Virus record (IMG/VR): IMGVR_UViG_3300024323_000001
Location: 1-64,000 of that record
Length of the DNA: 64,000 nt
Direction: 5' to 3' (one strand)
DNA from: a virus
Shown here: in pieces, positions 38,765-48,700 of the stretch
Position numbering within the stretch: position 1 is the first letter of the stretch
Layout: every line of letters begins with the position of its first letter
Program-made: the position numbers and the translations under genes
Notes under the pieces: model-generated
Databases searched by the model: none
What the model was told of the DNA's origin: nothing
The model's input: only the letters and a program-made list of their open reading frames with translations

Positions 38765-39024
38765 GCTTCCCACACCACAATCGCGGAGGCTATGAGGAAA
38801 AGGGCCGTGAATCCCATGTAGATGAACGTGTAGATGGGATGCTGCCAGCCGAGAATCCACTGGCACGCCTCGATTGCGGCGTTGCCGATGAATTGAACCT
38901 CGAACCAGATATTAATCGCCGGACTGCGGTTCGGTGCTCGCCTCGCCAGCCATATCGCCGCCAGCAGGGAAACTGAAAGAAACCACACCTTCAACTCCGA
39001 TCTTGCTCTGGAAGTAGTCGGCAT
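38740..39024 (-). CDS. Small membrane protein (94 aa)
   Basis: Two or three membrane stretches (VWFLSVSLLAAIWLA, then FIYMGFTALFLIASAIVVW). The first 113 bases overlap the gene 38912-39145 in another frame, which is a long overlap, so the true start may be later. Lysis or membrane role inferred from place. Confidence 0.55.
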   Translation of the reverse strand: MPTTSRARSELKVWFLSVSLLAAIWLARRAPNRSPAINIWFEVQFIGNAAIEACQWILGWQHPIYTFIYMGFTALFLIASAIVVWEAWNMPQYS

Positions 39025-39145
39025 CTTCCTGCTTGTCGAAAGAAGCCGAAATCGTCACCTCCTCAGAGATGAACCGCACCACCTTTTGAACATTGCTTGA
39101 GCACAATACTTTGAATGCTGTTCCAGGTCGATGACCGCCGCCCAT
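38912..39145 (-). CDS. Small soluble protein (77 aa)
   Basis: ATG at 39145 follows AGGAGG. The core EEVTISASFDKQEDADYFQSK looks like a small beta-alpha domain. Unknown function. Confidence 0.65.
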   Translation of the reverse strand: MGGGHRPGTAFKVLCSSNVQKVVRFISEEVTISASFDKQEDADYFQSKIGVEGVVSFSFPAGGDMAGEASTEPQSGD

Positions 39146-39153
39146 GTTGCCTC

Positions 39154-39375
39154 CTAGTCTCCGTTGATTCCCATATGCTTCGCCAACTTAATGCGAAGCT
39201 GTATGAACTCTTTGTAAAATTTGAAGTATTTCCTGTCGGCCTCAAGATTCTCCTGGTCTATGTGCTTCCTGAGTTCGTGTATCTCTCGCCGGAAAGAACT
39301 CACCGTCAACCGGAACATCAAAGCGATGAGTCCGATAAAGGCTGTGATTACCGCTCCCCATGCTGCTGTCTCCAC
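39154..39375 (-). CDS. Small membrane protein with coiled coil (73 aa), GTG start
   Basis: GTG at 39375 is the likely start. One membrane segment (AAWGAVITAFIGLIALMF) is followed by a charged helix (FRREIHELRKHIDQENLEAD). The layout (anchor plus coiled coil) recalls i-spanins or holin accessories, without proof. Confidence 0.6.
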   Translation of the reverse strand: METAAWGAVITAFIGLIALMFRLTVSSFRREIHELRKHIDQENLEADRKYFKFYKEFIQLRIKLAKHMGINGD

Positions 39376-39383
39376 ATAGCCCC

Positions 39384-39656
39384 CTACCTTTTCAGGCTCT
39401 CGCTTCGCTCTCCGCCTAAGTCCACGATCTGTTGGTCGTGCCATCTGAGCGCCGGCATGATTACGTCGTGCTGCTTCACCTTCGCTTCCTTCAACCCAAT
39501 CTCTAAGTCCGTCAGGCGCTTCTCCGTCAGCTTGTCCACCCCGTGACCATTCCCATTGCCATTCTTGCGCTCCCACGGTTTGAACTTCAGGAGTATTCCC
39601 AAAGCTGCTAGAAAAAGGGTGCCACCGATTCCTACCTGCTGGGCCGTGGGGTCCAT
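39384..39656 (-). CDS. Small membrane protein (90 aa)
   Basis: N-terminal membrane segment (VGIGGTLFLAALGILLKF), a Gly/Asn linker and a charged helical C-terminus. Similar design to the next gene. Lysis-cassette candidate. Confidence 0.6.
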   Translation of the reverse strand: MDPTAQQVGIGGTLFLAALGILLKFKPWERKNGNGNGHGVDKLTEKRLTDLEIGLKEAKVKQHDVIMPALRWHDQQIVDLGGERSESLKR

Positions 39657-39673
39657 TGGCGTTAATTATGTGG

Positions 39674-39874
39674 CTAACTCCCTTGAGGTGCAACGTCTTT
39701 CGATGGTACATCTCGGCCCTTGAACCGGAGCGAAACGAGCCCTGTAGCAATTAGAGCTTCTCCTGTATGAGCGATATCCGCGTCGCTGTGCGCCAGCCAC
39801 ACAATCAGCACGCCAATGTGCAGCAGATATAGGGCGATGAAATCTCCCCAGTGGCGCTCAACGAAGTCTTTCAC
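39674..39874 (-). CDS. Small membrane protein (66 aa), GTG start
   Basis: GTG at 39874 overlaps the upstream stop (GTGA). Two hydrophobic segments (FIALYLLHIGVLIVWLA and EALIATGLVSLRF) with a polar C-terminus. Holin-like by size and place. Confidence 0.6.
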   Translation of the reverse strand: MKDFVERHWGDFIALYLLHIGVLIVWLAHSDADIAHTGEALIATGLVSLRFKGRDVPSKDVAPQGS

Positions 39875-40077
39875 GGCTTTGGCGCAGCAGGTGGCAGCGG
39901 AGATTTCATGTAGAACGCCACTACGACACCTGCGAGCCCATACCAGAACGACGCATGAGGATGAGAGGCGACGTAGGCAGTCACGGTGGGTGAAGCGTAG
40001 TTCCACACCGCCGCTCCCAGCGCCATGACTGTAATCCAGTGCAGCTTCAGGTAATCAGCTATCTGTTGGACGTTCAT
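39871..40077 (-). CDS. Small membrane protein (68 aa), holin candidate
   Basis: ATG at 40077 follows GAGGAGGAA. Two membrane segments (WITVMALGAAVWNYA and FWYGLAGVVVAFYM) and a short Pro-rich tail: the usual design of a class II holin. It is the first of seven small genes after the virion block. Confidence 0.6.
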   Translation of the reverse strand: MNVQQIADYLKLHWITVMALGAAVWNYASPTVTAYVASHPHASFWYGLAGVVVAFYMKSPLPPAAPKP

Positions 40078-40091
40078 TGTTTGTTCCTCCT

Positions 40092-42275
40092 CTATTTGAT
40101 TCCCTTGTGGATTCGTGCTTGCTCCTCGAGCTTCGGCCGCGCGTAGGATTCGATATCCGCGTCGGGGACGCTCTTTGGAATCGAGACTCGGTACTGCCCC
40201 GACTTGGCCCAGCGGATGCCCATGGAGTCGGTCTCCATCTGAATGACTCCGCCTGATGCGCTCGCTCCTCGGCCCAAGATATCGTTCACGGCAGCGACAC
40301 GCTCCGCGCGGTCCATGTCCTTCCATCGGGGGCCGCGCATCAGGGTCTCGAGCGTCGTTGACTGGCGCGGCGTCACAAGGTCAGAGAGACCGATCTTCCC
40401 GAACTCCTGCTTCACGAGGCCTGCTGGGGGCGCCGAGACAATCATCCCGCCCGGAACGGTTTCAGTCGAGCCCGTCGCAACTGGACGTCCCCAGAGATTG
40501 CGCTGCTCCGCGCCCTGCTTGACCGGGGCCTCGACATTGCTCCAGCCCGTCGTGCCTGGTGTGGGAGGCTGAACGGGCGAGAATCCCGGCTGTGACGGCG
40601 GCGCGGGAATAGGCGCTGCGGGAGCGTAGGGGAATTGAGGCGGTGGAGGTACGGGTCCTGCCGGCGTGCTGTACTGAGGCGCGGTCGGTCCAATAGGCGT
40701 CCCATACTGGGGGAGATTTGGCGGCGCGGGAATTCCCTCACCAACCTGACCCGCTTTGTTGACCGCCTTCGCCGCGAGCCGGTTCGGATTATTCAAATCG
40801 AGCAACGTACTCACAGGATTGCGTAGATACTCGGTCGCGGCGTGGGGTGAGATGGAGACGCGGGCGGTGTTGGCGATTCGCGTCGAGAGAGGCTTCGGCG
40901 TCGGGACCTTGGCCTCGCGGAAGTTCTGCTCCACGTTGCGGAGCGAGCCGTAATCCTTGCGGGCCTCGCGGAACATCGCACCGCCCTCATCGGTCCAATT
41001 GTTCGAGATGGTGTCGAACATCTTCTCGCGCAGCTCATCCAGGGCGACGACTTTGCCATGGAGGGTGGGGTCGGCGTTGAGAGCTTGGGCGCGCGCGGAG
41101 CCATTCATCTCATAGTATTTATTTACGGCAGGGTCAGCGTTCAGTTCGGTGACCTTCGCGTTCATCTCCTTGACGGTCATGTCGCGGTCGAAAACGTTCG
41201 CGAGACGGTCAATCTTCTTCTGAATAGCTGGACGGGTGGCGACGTCAATCTCAGATGGAGTCTCGCGAATCTTCTGAGCGATGTCGCTCGTCGAGTCGCC
41301 AGCGTCGGCGAACTTGTCAATCACAGGTTCAACATGGGACTGCCACAGTTCATTCGCCGCCTTACGCGTGGTGGTAGCGGCGCGCATCACTGCCCCTTCA
41401 CCCTTGGGAACGGGCATCTTCTCGGTCTGAGCGCCGATATACTTGCGTGCGCGAAGCCAATCGCTACGCAGGGATTCCTGCTCTGCGGCGCCGAGTCCGC
41501 CCGGAGCGACCGCGTTCTCGTAGGCCATCCCTGAGGCAACGTCAGGCGGCGGGGCAATCGCGTTACGGACTTTGCTCGCGGCCTGATTCACCGCAGGCTT
41601 CAGGTTCTTGGAGACTTCAGGAGCAATCTTCTCGCCTCCGAGCACGAGCGCTCCCTGACCACTGAGATGTCCCAGCTCGCCCATCCCCTTGTAAGCGGGA
41701 TTGGATGGATTAGCGAGTGGCGTTGGCCCTTGAAGCCCCTCATTGATATTCTCGACCGCGCCCATCGCAGGCGGTCCCACGACCGGGATGCTGGCGAGTG
41801 CGCGCAACGGGAGCGAAGTGTGCGGCGACGCCGCTGCCCGCTCCTGAGCGGTCTGTGTGTCAGAGATTGCCTCGTCCACGCCGCGAGAGACTCGCGTGAT
41901 CGGATCCTCGCTGAAGAAGTTCTTCGCGCCGCGGTAGATATCGCCGGGGCTCGGAGCGCCACCGAGAATGTCCTTCACGGTGCTGCCGAACGAGGGAGCA
42001 CCCTTCGACGCGAGCTGCTGGAGCGAATCTTGATTGAGCCAAGTCTGATAGACAGGTTGCTTCTGGATGACCCGGCGGACCATCTCGTCGTCAGAGAGCT
42101 TCGCGTAGGGGATGCCGTCGCCCGTCGTGCCAGTGGGGAACTTGGCGCGGAAGCGCCCGGCGAGCGATTGGATGGTGTGCTGTCCCGCCTCAGGATTGGG
42201 CGGAGGGATAGTAGAGAGCGGCGGAGGCGTCTGCGCTGGAGGAGTTGGGGATTGGGTGGCGGTGTCTGGAGGCAT
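40092..42275 (-). CDS. Large internal virion/ejection-type protein (727 aa)
   Basis: Pro-rich start, then a long Ala-rich helical region, then a very Pro/Gly-rich linker (about 520-600) and a small C-terminal domain. It lies last in the virion block after two similar helical proteins, the usual place of podovirus ejection proteins that leave the head with the DNA. No lytic transglycosylase motif is obvious. Call by position and composition. Confidence 0.6.
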   Translation of the reverse strand: MPPDTATQSPTPPAQTPPPLSTIPPPNPEAGQHTIQSLAGRFRAKFPTGTTGDGIPYAKLSDDEMVRRVIQKQPVYQTWLNQDSLQQLASKGAPSFGSTVKDILGGAPSPGDIYRGAKNFFSEDPITRVSRGVDEAISDTQTAQERAAASPHTSLPLRALASIPVVGPPAMGAVENINEGLQGPTPLANPSNPAYKGMGELGHLSGQGALVLGGEKIAPEVSKNLKPAVNQAASKVRNAIAPPPDVASGMAYENAVAPGGLGAAEQESLRSDWLRARKYIGAQTEKMPVPKGEGAVMRAATTTRKAANELWQSHVEPVIDKFADAGDSTSDIAQKIRETPSEIDVATRPAIQKKIDRLANVFDRDMTVKEMNAKVTELNADPAVNKYYEMNGSARAQALNADPTLHGKVVALDELREKMFDTISNNWTDEGGAMFREARKDYGSLRNVEQNFREAKVPTPKPLSTRIANTARVSISPHAATEYLRNPVSTLLDLNNPNRLAAKAVNKAGQVGEGIPAPPNLPQYGTPIGPTAPQYSTPAGPVPPPPQFPYAPAAPIPAPPSQPGFSPVQPPTPGTTGWSNVEAPVKQGAEQRNLWGRPVATGSTETVPGGMIVSAPPAGLVKQEFGKIGLSDLVTPRQSTTLETLMRGPRWKDMDRAERVAAVNDILGRGASASGGVIQMETDSMGIRWAKSGQYRVSIPKSVPDADIESYARPKLEEQARIHKGIK

Positions 42276-42276
42276 C

Positions 42277-43980
42277 CTAGATTCCTAGCGGATTGTGAGC
42301 GTCCGCCGGTGCGGCGGCCGGCGCGGCAGCAGCGGGAGCGTTCGGCTTCGCCTTCGATGGAGTCTTCGGCGGCGTCGGGATGCCACTCTGCCGCGCCGCG
42401 CCTCCTGCGCGCACGTCCTCGGGTGTAGGGACACCGCCGCCTGAATAAGCCTGCTTAGTCTGGAGGAAGTTATTGTAATCCTCGGTTACCCTGTCCTCTG
42501 CCAGCCCAATCATGTTGTGCATGGACTCCGGCGGGATGACGACGCCGCGGAGCACATCAGGCGTCATCGTGAACTCATTCCCCACACCTACGCGCGCGAG
42601 AATCGTAGCCATCCATGGCGCTGAGTGCTGCGCTTCGTTGATGATGTCTTGGGTAATGCGCGCGCCCTTCTGCAAGCCAACGGTCATCCCGATGTGATTG
42701 TAGAGCAGGTTAATCATGGCCTGTTGGTCGCCGCCCAGAGCCTTCGGCAGCGCGCTGCTCATCACGTTGTAGCGCTCAATCGAGCTTAGATAGGTGGCTT
42801 GGGACTTGGCGACATCAGGAGGTAGCTTGCCACCTACGACGCGGCCGGGGCCGCCCACGCCCGGTGCTGCCCCACCACCTGCGCCCGCCTTGGCGGGCGT
42901 TCCCGGAGGCGATGGGATCTGGCCGCGCTTGTTCTCGCTCACGGTCGTCACGGGGACCATCTGGATGGAGCCATCAGGCTGAGGGACCATTTTGTAGCCG
43001 TGCTGGACGGCTTGGCGGCTGTTCCAGTCGTTGATGAGGTCCGCGCGCGGAATGCCCTGCTTCAGCCCCTCGTTCATGTAGGACTTGAAGGGAGTGGCGT
43101 TCAGACCTGAGAGAGCGACTTGAGCGCCCAGGCCGGCAGGGACGGCGTAGGACTGTCCGCCGATCGATGTTAGGTCGTAGAATTGCTTCGGGTCAACCTT
43201 CTCGCCGCCCGTCGTCACGATATCGGGATTCGACTGGAGAATATCGGAGCCCGAGATATTCTTGCTCAGCGTGTGGGGAATGAACGTCCCGATGGGCAAG
43301 CCACGACCGCTCTGCACGAGGAACTCTTGGAGCGGGGCATTCGGATTGGCGTCGCGCCAGAGCTTGAACGCTTCCTGACGCGCCTTCGTCTCACCGCTGA
43401 TCTTGGCGCGCTCCACTGCCTCCGTCGCCGCGGCGTTCTGCTGGTTGCGCTCCTCTGGCGACAAGAGGGGGCTGTAGCGCGGAGGCGCAGGGATGGTCTG
43501 TCCCTGTAACGGGACGCCTTGAGGCCCCGCTGCACCACCAGCAGCGATATCGGGTGGCGGAGGGATTCCGGGTGTCGAGGGCGGCGGAGCGGCTGTGGCG
43601 GCTCCTGGAGGCGGGGCAGCGCTAATCTGACCCTGTGCCGAGGAGGTCTGGGCGTTCGTTGCGCCCTGGGCGGCCTGCTGACCTGCCGGAGACGCGCCGA
43701 GGTTATTGGCCTGCGCCGCGCTCGCCCCGAGCGAGCTGATATCCCCAATCTTCTTGTCGAGCTTCTTGCCCGGCGGCGTCGAGTAGATGCTCAAGAGCCG
43801 CTGGGCGATATCCTGCTGAGCCTCGGGTCGGGCGTTCGGGTAGAGCTGCATCAATGTGGAGGCTAGGCCGTGTCGCTGCGCCACCTCCATCTCGGTGGCG
43901 CGGATGCGAGCTTGGGTATAGGATTGCGCGAATCCTTGGAGTAGACCCGAAGCTGCGAAACCGCCACCCGACGTGCTCAT
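42277..43980 (-). CDS. Internal virion/ejection-type protein (567 aa)
   Basis: Starts MSTSGGGFAASGLLQGFAQ and continues with Gln/Ala-rich helices and a Pro/Gly-rich centre; the C-terminal third is helical (LPKALGGDQQAMINLLYNHIG...). The stop lies one base before the next gene. Probably a virion protein ejected with DNA. No enzyme motif recognised. Confidence 0.6.
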   Translation of the reverse strand: MSTSGGGFAASGLLQGFAQSYTQARIRATEMEVAQRHGLASTLMQLYPNARPEAQQDIAQRLLSIYSTPPGKKLDKKIGDISSLGASAAQANNLGASPAGQQAAQGATNAQTSSAQGQISAAPPPGAATAAPPPSTPGIPPPPDIAAGGAAGPQGVPLQGQTIPAPPRYSPLLSPEERNQQNAAATEAVERAKISGETKARQEAFKLWRDANPNAPLQEFLVQSGRGLPIGTFIPHTLSKNISGSDILQSNPDIVTTGGEKVDPKQFYDLTSIGGQSYAVPAGLGAQVALSGLNATPFKSYMNEGLKQGIPRADLINDWNSRQAVQHGYKMVPQPDGSIQMVPVTTVSENKRGQIPSPPGTPAKAGAGGGAAPGVGGPGRVVGGKLPPDVAKSQATYLSSIERYNVMSSALPKALGGDQQAMINLLYNHIGMTVGLQKGARITQDIINEAQHSAPWMATILARVGVGNEFTMTPDVLRGVVIPPESMHNMIGLAEDRVTEDYNNFLQTKQAYSGGGVPTPEDVRAGGAARQSGIPTPPKTPSKAKPNAPAAAAPAAAPADAHNPLGI

Positions 43981-44552
43981 TTTCCTCCGCCGCCAGCGCC
44001 CTTATTACCGAGCGCTCCTGTTCCGGTGCCCTTGGAGCCCATTGCTCCGCCCGCGAGAGTTCCGACCCCAGAGCCGATTCCGCCCCACATCTGCCCCTTC
44101 GCCGCCGCTTGCGAGGCTGCGAGATTCTCATTGGAAGCGCCAGCACCAGCGCTCACGCTCCCTGAGCCCGTCCCAGCTCCAGCCGAGCCGAGCGCGAGAG
44201 CTTGGAGCTGCGATGCGGCCGTGGGGCCTAGGCCCTGATAGAGATTGGCGATCGACGCGCCTTCCTGCGTCTTAGCCTGAGCCTGAGCGAGATTCTTCTC
44301 GCCGCCCATCGGCAGTGTGTTCTGAATCTGCTTCTGAGCAGCGGCGGTCTGAGCGGCGATGGTCTGAGCGTAGGGAGCCGTAGCAGCTTGAGCCGCAGGA
44401 CCGCCCTTCAGCAAATCCTGCCAATAGTTCGCCGCGGTTCCTAGATTCGGGAGTGCGATGCTTGAGTATTGCTTCAGCAACCCCGCTTCGGTGTTCTGGA
44501 GGTTGACCTGACTATCGACAGCGCTTTGAGGGACATGAGGCCCCTTGCCCAT
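43977..44552 (-). CDS. Ala/Gly/Gln-rich virion protein (191 aa)
   Basis: Low-complexity helical protein with a Gly-rich glycine-zipper end (GGIGSGVGTLAGGAMGSKG), like small podovirus internal proteins that insert into membranes on ejection. Overlaps the next gene by 4 bases (ATGA). Inference from composition and neighbours. Confidence 0.6.
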   Translation of the reverse strand: MGKGPHVPQSAVDSQVNLQNTEAGLLKQYSSIALPNLGTAANYWQDLLKGGPAAQAATAPYAQTIAAQTAAAQKQIQNTLPMGGEKNLAQAQAKTQEGASIANLYQGLGPTAASQLQALALGSAGAGTGSGSVSAGAGASNENLAASQAAAKGQMWGGIGSGVGTLAGGAMGSKGTGTGALGNKGAGGGGK

Positions 44553-45205
44553 TACTTCTCCTCGCGCTTCTTAGTCCACATTTCACGGGTCATAAAGCTC
44601 GTGACGCTCGCGCTGGGCTTCCCCTCATACACTGTGAAGTTGGGCACGTCGCCGACGACTTGGAACCCGAGGCGCTTGATGAACTGAATGGCGGCGCGGT
44701 TCGCTCGAGGCGTCAGTCCTGCAATCACGTCAAATCCCATCGTGAGGAACCAATGGTCCATCACCGCTCGTCCAAGCTCCATCGAGTCATGGCGGTGCCA
44801 ATACTCGCGGAAGAACATAAAGTTCCCGACCGCGCGCTTCACTTGGTCGTTCACAAAGACGTGATTCAGAATGACCATCCCGGCGTGTTCCTTCGCATCG
44901 CCGTTCGCGTCGTGACCAATGATGAGCTGAACCTTATCGGCAGGCGACGCGAGAATCGCGCCGAACTGCACGAAGCTCATCTCCGGCCCCTCGTGGAAGA
45001 ACATCCCGAAGGTGCCGTCGTCGTGCATCCGCTTCCACATCCCCGGCAGAAATATCTCCAGACCGGGCATCCGCGCAGCGTCAAAGTCCGTGAGGACCCA
45101 TTCGAGTTTCTCGCCTCCTACTGCTCCGGCGACAGGAGATGGCCGAACGCGCTCCTCAGAGACTCCGGCATCAGGTGGTTGTAATCTTGAGAGTGGTTCG
45201 GCCAT
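44552..45205 (-). CDS. GNAT-type acetyltransferase-like protein (217 aa)
   Basis: The second half reads like a GNAT fold: LIIGHDANGDAKEHAGMVIL, GRAVMDHWFLTMGFDVIAGLTPRANRAAIQFIKRLGF and VPNFTVYEG. Similar proteins sit beside ejection and tail genes in many podoviruses. Substrate unknown. Confidence 0.7.
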   Translation of the reverse strand: MAEPLSRLQPPDAGVSEERVRPSPVAGAVGGEKLEWVLTDFDAARMPGLEIFLPGMWKRMHDDGTFGMFFHEGPEMSFVQFGAILASPADKVQLIIGHDANGDAKEHAGMVILNHVFVNDQVKRAVGNFMFFREYWHRHDSMELGRAVMDHWFLTMGFDVIAGLTPRANRAAIQFIKRLGFQVVGDVPNFTVYEGKPSASVTSFMTREMWTKKREEK

Positions 45206-45206
45206 G

Positions 45207-45731
45207 TCATGTCCCCCATGCGTGCCAGCGGACGAGCATGCTGGCGGACGCTAAGATTGGTGTATTGTTCGAGGTACTGGTTGGAGCAAACACATAAATG
45301 TCGAAAGTTCCGGGGCTATTCGGGCTAGGCGTGGCGCTCACGGTCATATTCGTCGGGCTTGAGCCGCTGTCAATGCTCGCTACCACATTGGACAACGTAC
45401 TAAGTCCGGTAGCAACCCCTTTCACACTCCCCTTAACCGAGAGCGCTCCGGTAGACATCCGCGAACCTTGGAGCGCGCCCACGGATTGCACGGCGGAGGC
45501 TTGGAGGCCTGAGATATTGTCGTAGGCACTCTTCATGGCGAGGTCGAGTTCCGGGTCCTTGAACGGCGCGGGACGCCACAGTGTCACCGTGGAGGCTTGA
45601 ACGAACGAGCCATCCGATTCCTGCTGAAGCGTGGTGGCTGAGGGCGACGAGGAACCGCTCGATGCGCCTGTGGGACCGCCAGGAGTCTGCCGCGGCGGAT
45701 AGTTCTGACCGGGATTGTCCTTGCGAGCCAT
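45207..45731 (-). CDS. Structural protein, unknown (174 aa)
   Basis: Pro/Ser/Gly-rich disordered N-terminus, a helical middle and a beta-rich C-terminus. It directly follows the tail-hub-like gene (stop/start overlap at 45731). Possibly a tail-needle or fibre-attachment piece, by place only. Confidence 0.6.
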   Translation of the reverse strand: MARKDNPGQNYPPRQTPGGPTGASSGSSSPSATTLQQESDGSFVQASTVTLWRPAPFKDPELDLAMKSAYDNISGLQASAVQSVGALQGSRMSTGALSVKGSVKGVATGLSTLSNVVASIDSGSSPTNMTVSATPSPNSPGTFDIYVFAPTSTSNNTPILASASMLVRWHAWGT

Positions 45732-48700
45732 CAGACGTTCACCACGCCGAACGGCCGGCCAACCTGCTCACGCGACAGAATCGGGACGTTCTTGTAGCCA
45801 AGATTAGTGAGCCACTGCTTCACACGCACTTCGCAATCCTCCGCGTAGACTCTGAAGGGAGCGGTTGAGTCGAGCGCGAACGCATAACTGTTGGCCTTGT
45901 TCATCGGCAACTGGACGTAGAGGGTGTCTTTCGCCCCATTCGTACTTGGAAGCGTGAACGTCAGCGGTACCGCGCCAGCTACTCCGGGTGTCACGGTGAG
46001 CGTCACGGGCGCGCTCGACCGGAGCACAATGTACATATCGCGGATGTGGAACCATCCCTCCATCCCCATGCTGGACTGGGGGAGTTCCCAGTGAGTCGTC
46101 TCGGTGGGCTCGTGGCGGTAGAGAATCTCATACTGGTAGAAGATTGGGTTGACCGTGGCCGAGCCCTGCCACAGAATATCGAACTCCATATTGTAGGCGT
46201 AAACTTCAACTCCGGCTTGATTGAGTGGAAGCGTGACGCGCTGGCGGCCGGAGCCGGTGATCTGGAGCGCGAACTCCGAGGCAGTCTCGCCGTTGATGCG
46301 CGGGATGACAACGATAGGGCTTCCATTAGACGCCCCACCAGGATCCACGTCGAAATTGACCGTCAGATATTCCTTCAGGTTGAGCGGGCGGCCTTGGTCG
46401 AACGCTCCTGTTGTGATTTCAACCGGGATGGGCGCGTTCCCTTCATCCGTCGAGCCGGAGACTTGATAGACGTCGCCGTCCGTTCCACCGAAGATGAGCG
46501 ACGAGTCCGTGTTGGGCTCTGAGTAATTCATGTTCATCTGGTTGGTGTAGGTAGCAGGACGCCAGCGGGAGCGGCGCTCGTCGTAGATGAGAATCTGGCG
46601 CAGCCCGGTCGTCAGCCCGGTATAGAAGAACCACACTTCGCCGTTGTGATAGGCCATCCTCAGCCCATCTTCGTCGTCCATGTCGATGGCGTCGTAGCCA
46701 TTCGTCGGTGTTCCGGCTTCGGCGTCGTTCACGGGGAAGAGAGGGCGGATAGAGTCGTCGATGATGCTCGACTCGGGGCCGCCCTGAGTCCTATAGATCC
46801 CATCCTTTGAGACGAAGTAGATTCCCTGCTCGCCCGCGGTGAACGCCCAGCGCCCCTTGAGACCGCGGCGGCACGCCGTCTCGGCGGGCGTGAACGTCAC
46901 CCCGGCGACGATATTCGGGAGCATTATGTACATCCGCTCGCGCGAGAAGACGAAGGTGCGAAGATTGTAGTCGAGTCCGTTCATGCACTGCTCGCCGGGA
47001 TTAGCGACGACGACCCACGCTTCAGCGCCCCACAGGTCGGCGTTCCCTGCGTTCGAGAAGTAGACGGCGTCGGGGCGCGCCGGGTCGCCGCACCCAAGGA
47101 GACGCCCTGTGCCTGAGGAGACGAATATGACGGGCAAGGGGAAATTGACCGCTTGGACGCTCTGAATGGGCTGGAAGTTATCAATCTGGAGAATGTTCCC
47201 TACTTGAGCTACCGAGTCGGGAACGTTGTCGTTGATGAGCAATGTTCCGGCGCCACAGGAGCCCTGAACGAGCGATGCGATAGAGAACTCGCCGACGAAG
47301 AACCAATTATTCGGTAGGGTGCCACCGCGGCGGTAGAGCCGCGCCGAGGTCTCTTGTGGGTCCGTGGGCGGCGTGATGCACACATTCGCAGACTGATTGG
47401 TTAGCGCGAGCGTGAGAACGGTGCCGTTCACGCCGACCGCGCTGAGATTGATGTCGAACACCTTCCCTGTGGACGTGGCGGAGCCCGCGCCCGTAATGCG
47501 AACGTGCGCCGTGATGACAGTCTTGACTACAATCTGCGTGAAATCGGTTCCGGGAGGAAGACTGACGCTCACAGTCCCCTGAGGGAACGTTCCTGCGCCG
47601 CCGTCAATCCCCGTGAATGTAACGCCGCCGTCGAGCGAGTAGAAAGATTGATAGGTTCCTTGACCGAACCCGCTCTGAACTAGAGTGAACGAGCGATTCA
47701 GATTGAGCGTCAAGGTCTGGAGGATTCCAATGGCGTTGGCGGCAGCAGCGCGCCACAAGCAATCCGTCGTGACCGTTGCTCCAATAGTGCTGGTCGTCGC
47801 CACGCCCGTAGCGAACGTCGTCGCGCTTCCGTCAATCGCATTTCCAGGATTCGTGAACGCTCCATCGCCCACAACCGCAGGATTCGTGAACGCTGTCGGC
47901 CGGGTCACCGTGGGTGTGACCATGATAGGCGACGGGTTGGACTCGCTCTGCGTGACCGGATTCAGATAAGTGTAGCGCCAGTCATAAGGCGTCCCAGTGC
48001 TTGAATTGAGTAGCCCAGCACCGCCAGCCGTCGCCACGGCTTGAAGTGTTGGAGGCGCTACGCCCAGCACTTGATAGTAGCCAGCGCGGCGCTTCATCAT
48101 CCCGTTCGCGTTCGCGATGATGGCCCACACTGCTGGGTCGGAATCGAACCGGAACTGGACGATTGAGAGCGGCGAACCATCGAACGTTGGGCCGCCGAGA
48201 AGCTGGGTGAATACGTTCCCTCCAGGTAAGGGGGCGGTGTAGATATTCCCGTCCGCGTTCGCCGCGAGACGCTCACTTACCACTCCCGGAACGTACTGGG
48301 TGAGTAAGAATAGAGTGTTGACTGGTCCTGTCGGCCCGGACAGGACGGTAATCAACCCTCCTGTGGAACTGCTGCTCGCCGGGATTGAACCGTTACTGGT
48401 AGTGAATGTAGTCCCTGAAAACACGATTTGATTGACCGTGAAGATGCCGTTGTAGGAGGGATTGGAGCATCCTGTCACCTGAATCACGGTCCCTGCAAAA
48501 AATGGAACGAAGGGAGCTGTCCACTGAGGCGGAAGCGTCAGATTCCTGACCGCGGACGTTATCGGATACGTTAGGCCAACGAAGGGCGACGGGAGCGCCG
48601 TGATGAGCGCTGTGCCATTGCGCGTCTGGAGCTGGCCCTCAATCTTGCTGACGACGTTCGTTGCGCGGGAATACTTGGCGACGGGAACGAGGTCCACCGG

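Noticed and set aside
41667-42428. 253-codon plus-strand frame opposite the ejection-type protein genes
   Set aside because: Arg-rich antisense shadow; the sense frame shows normal composition and gene spacing.
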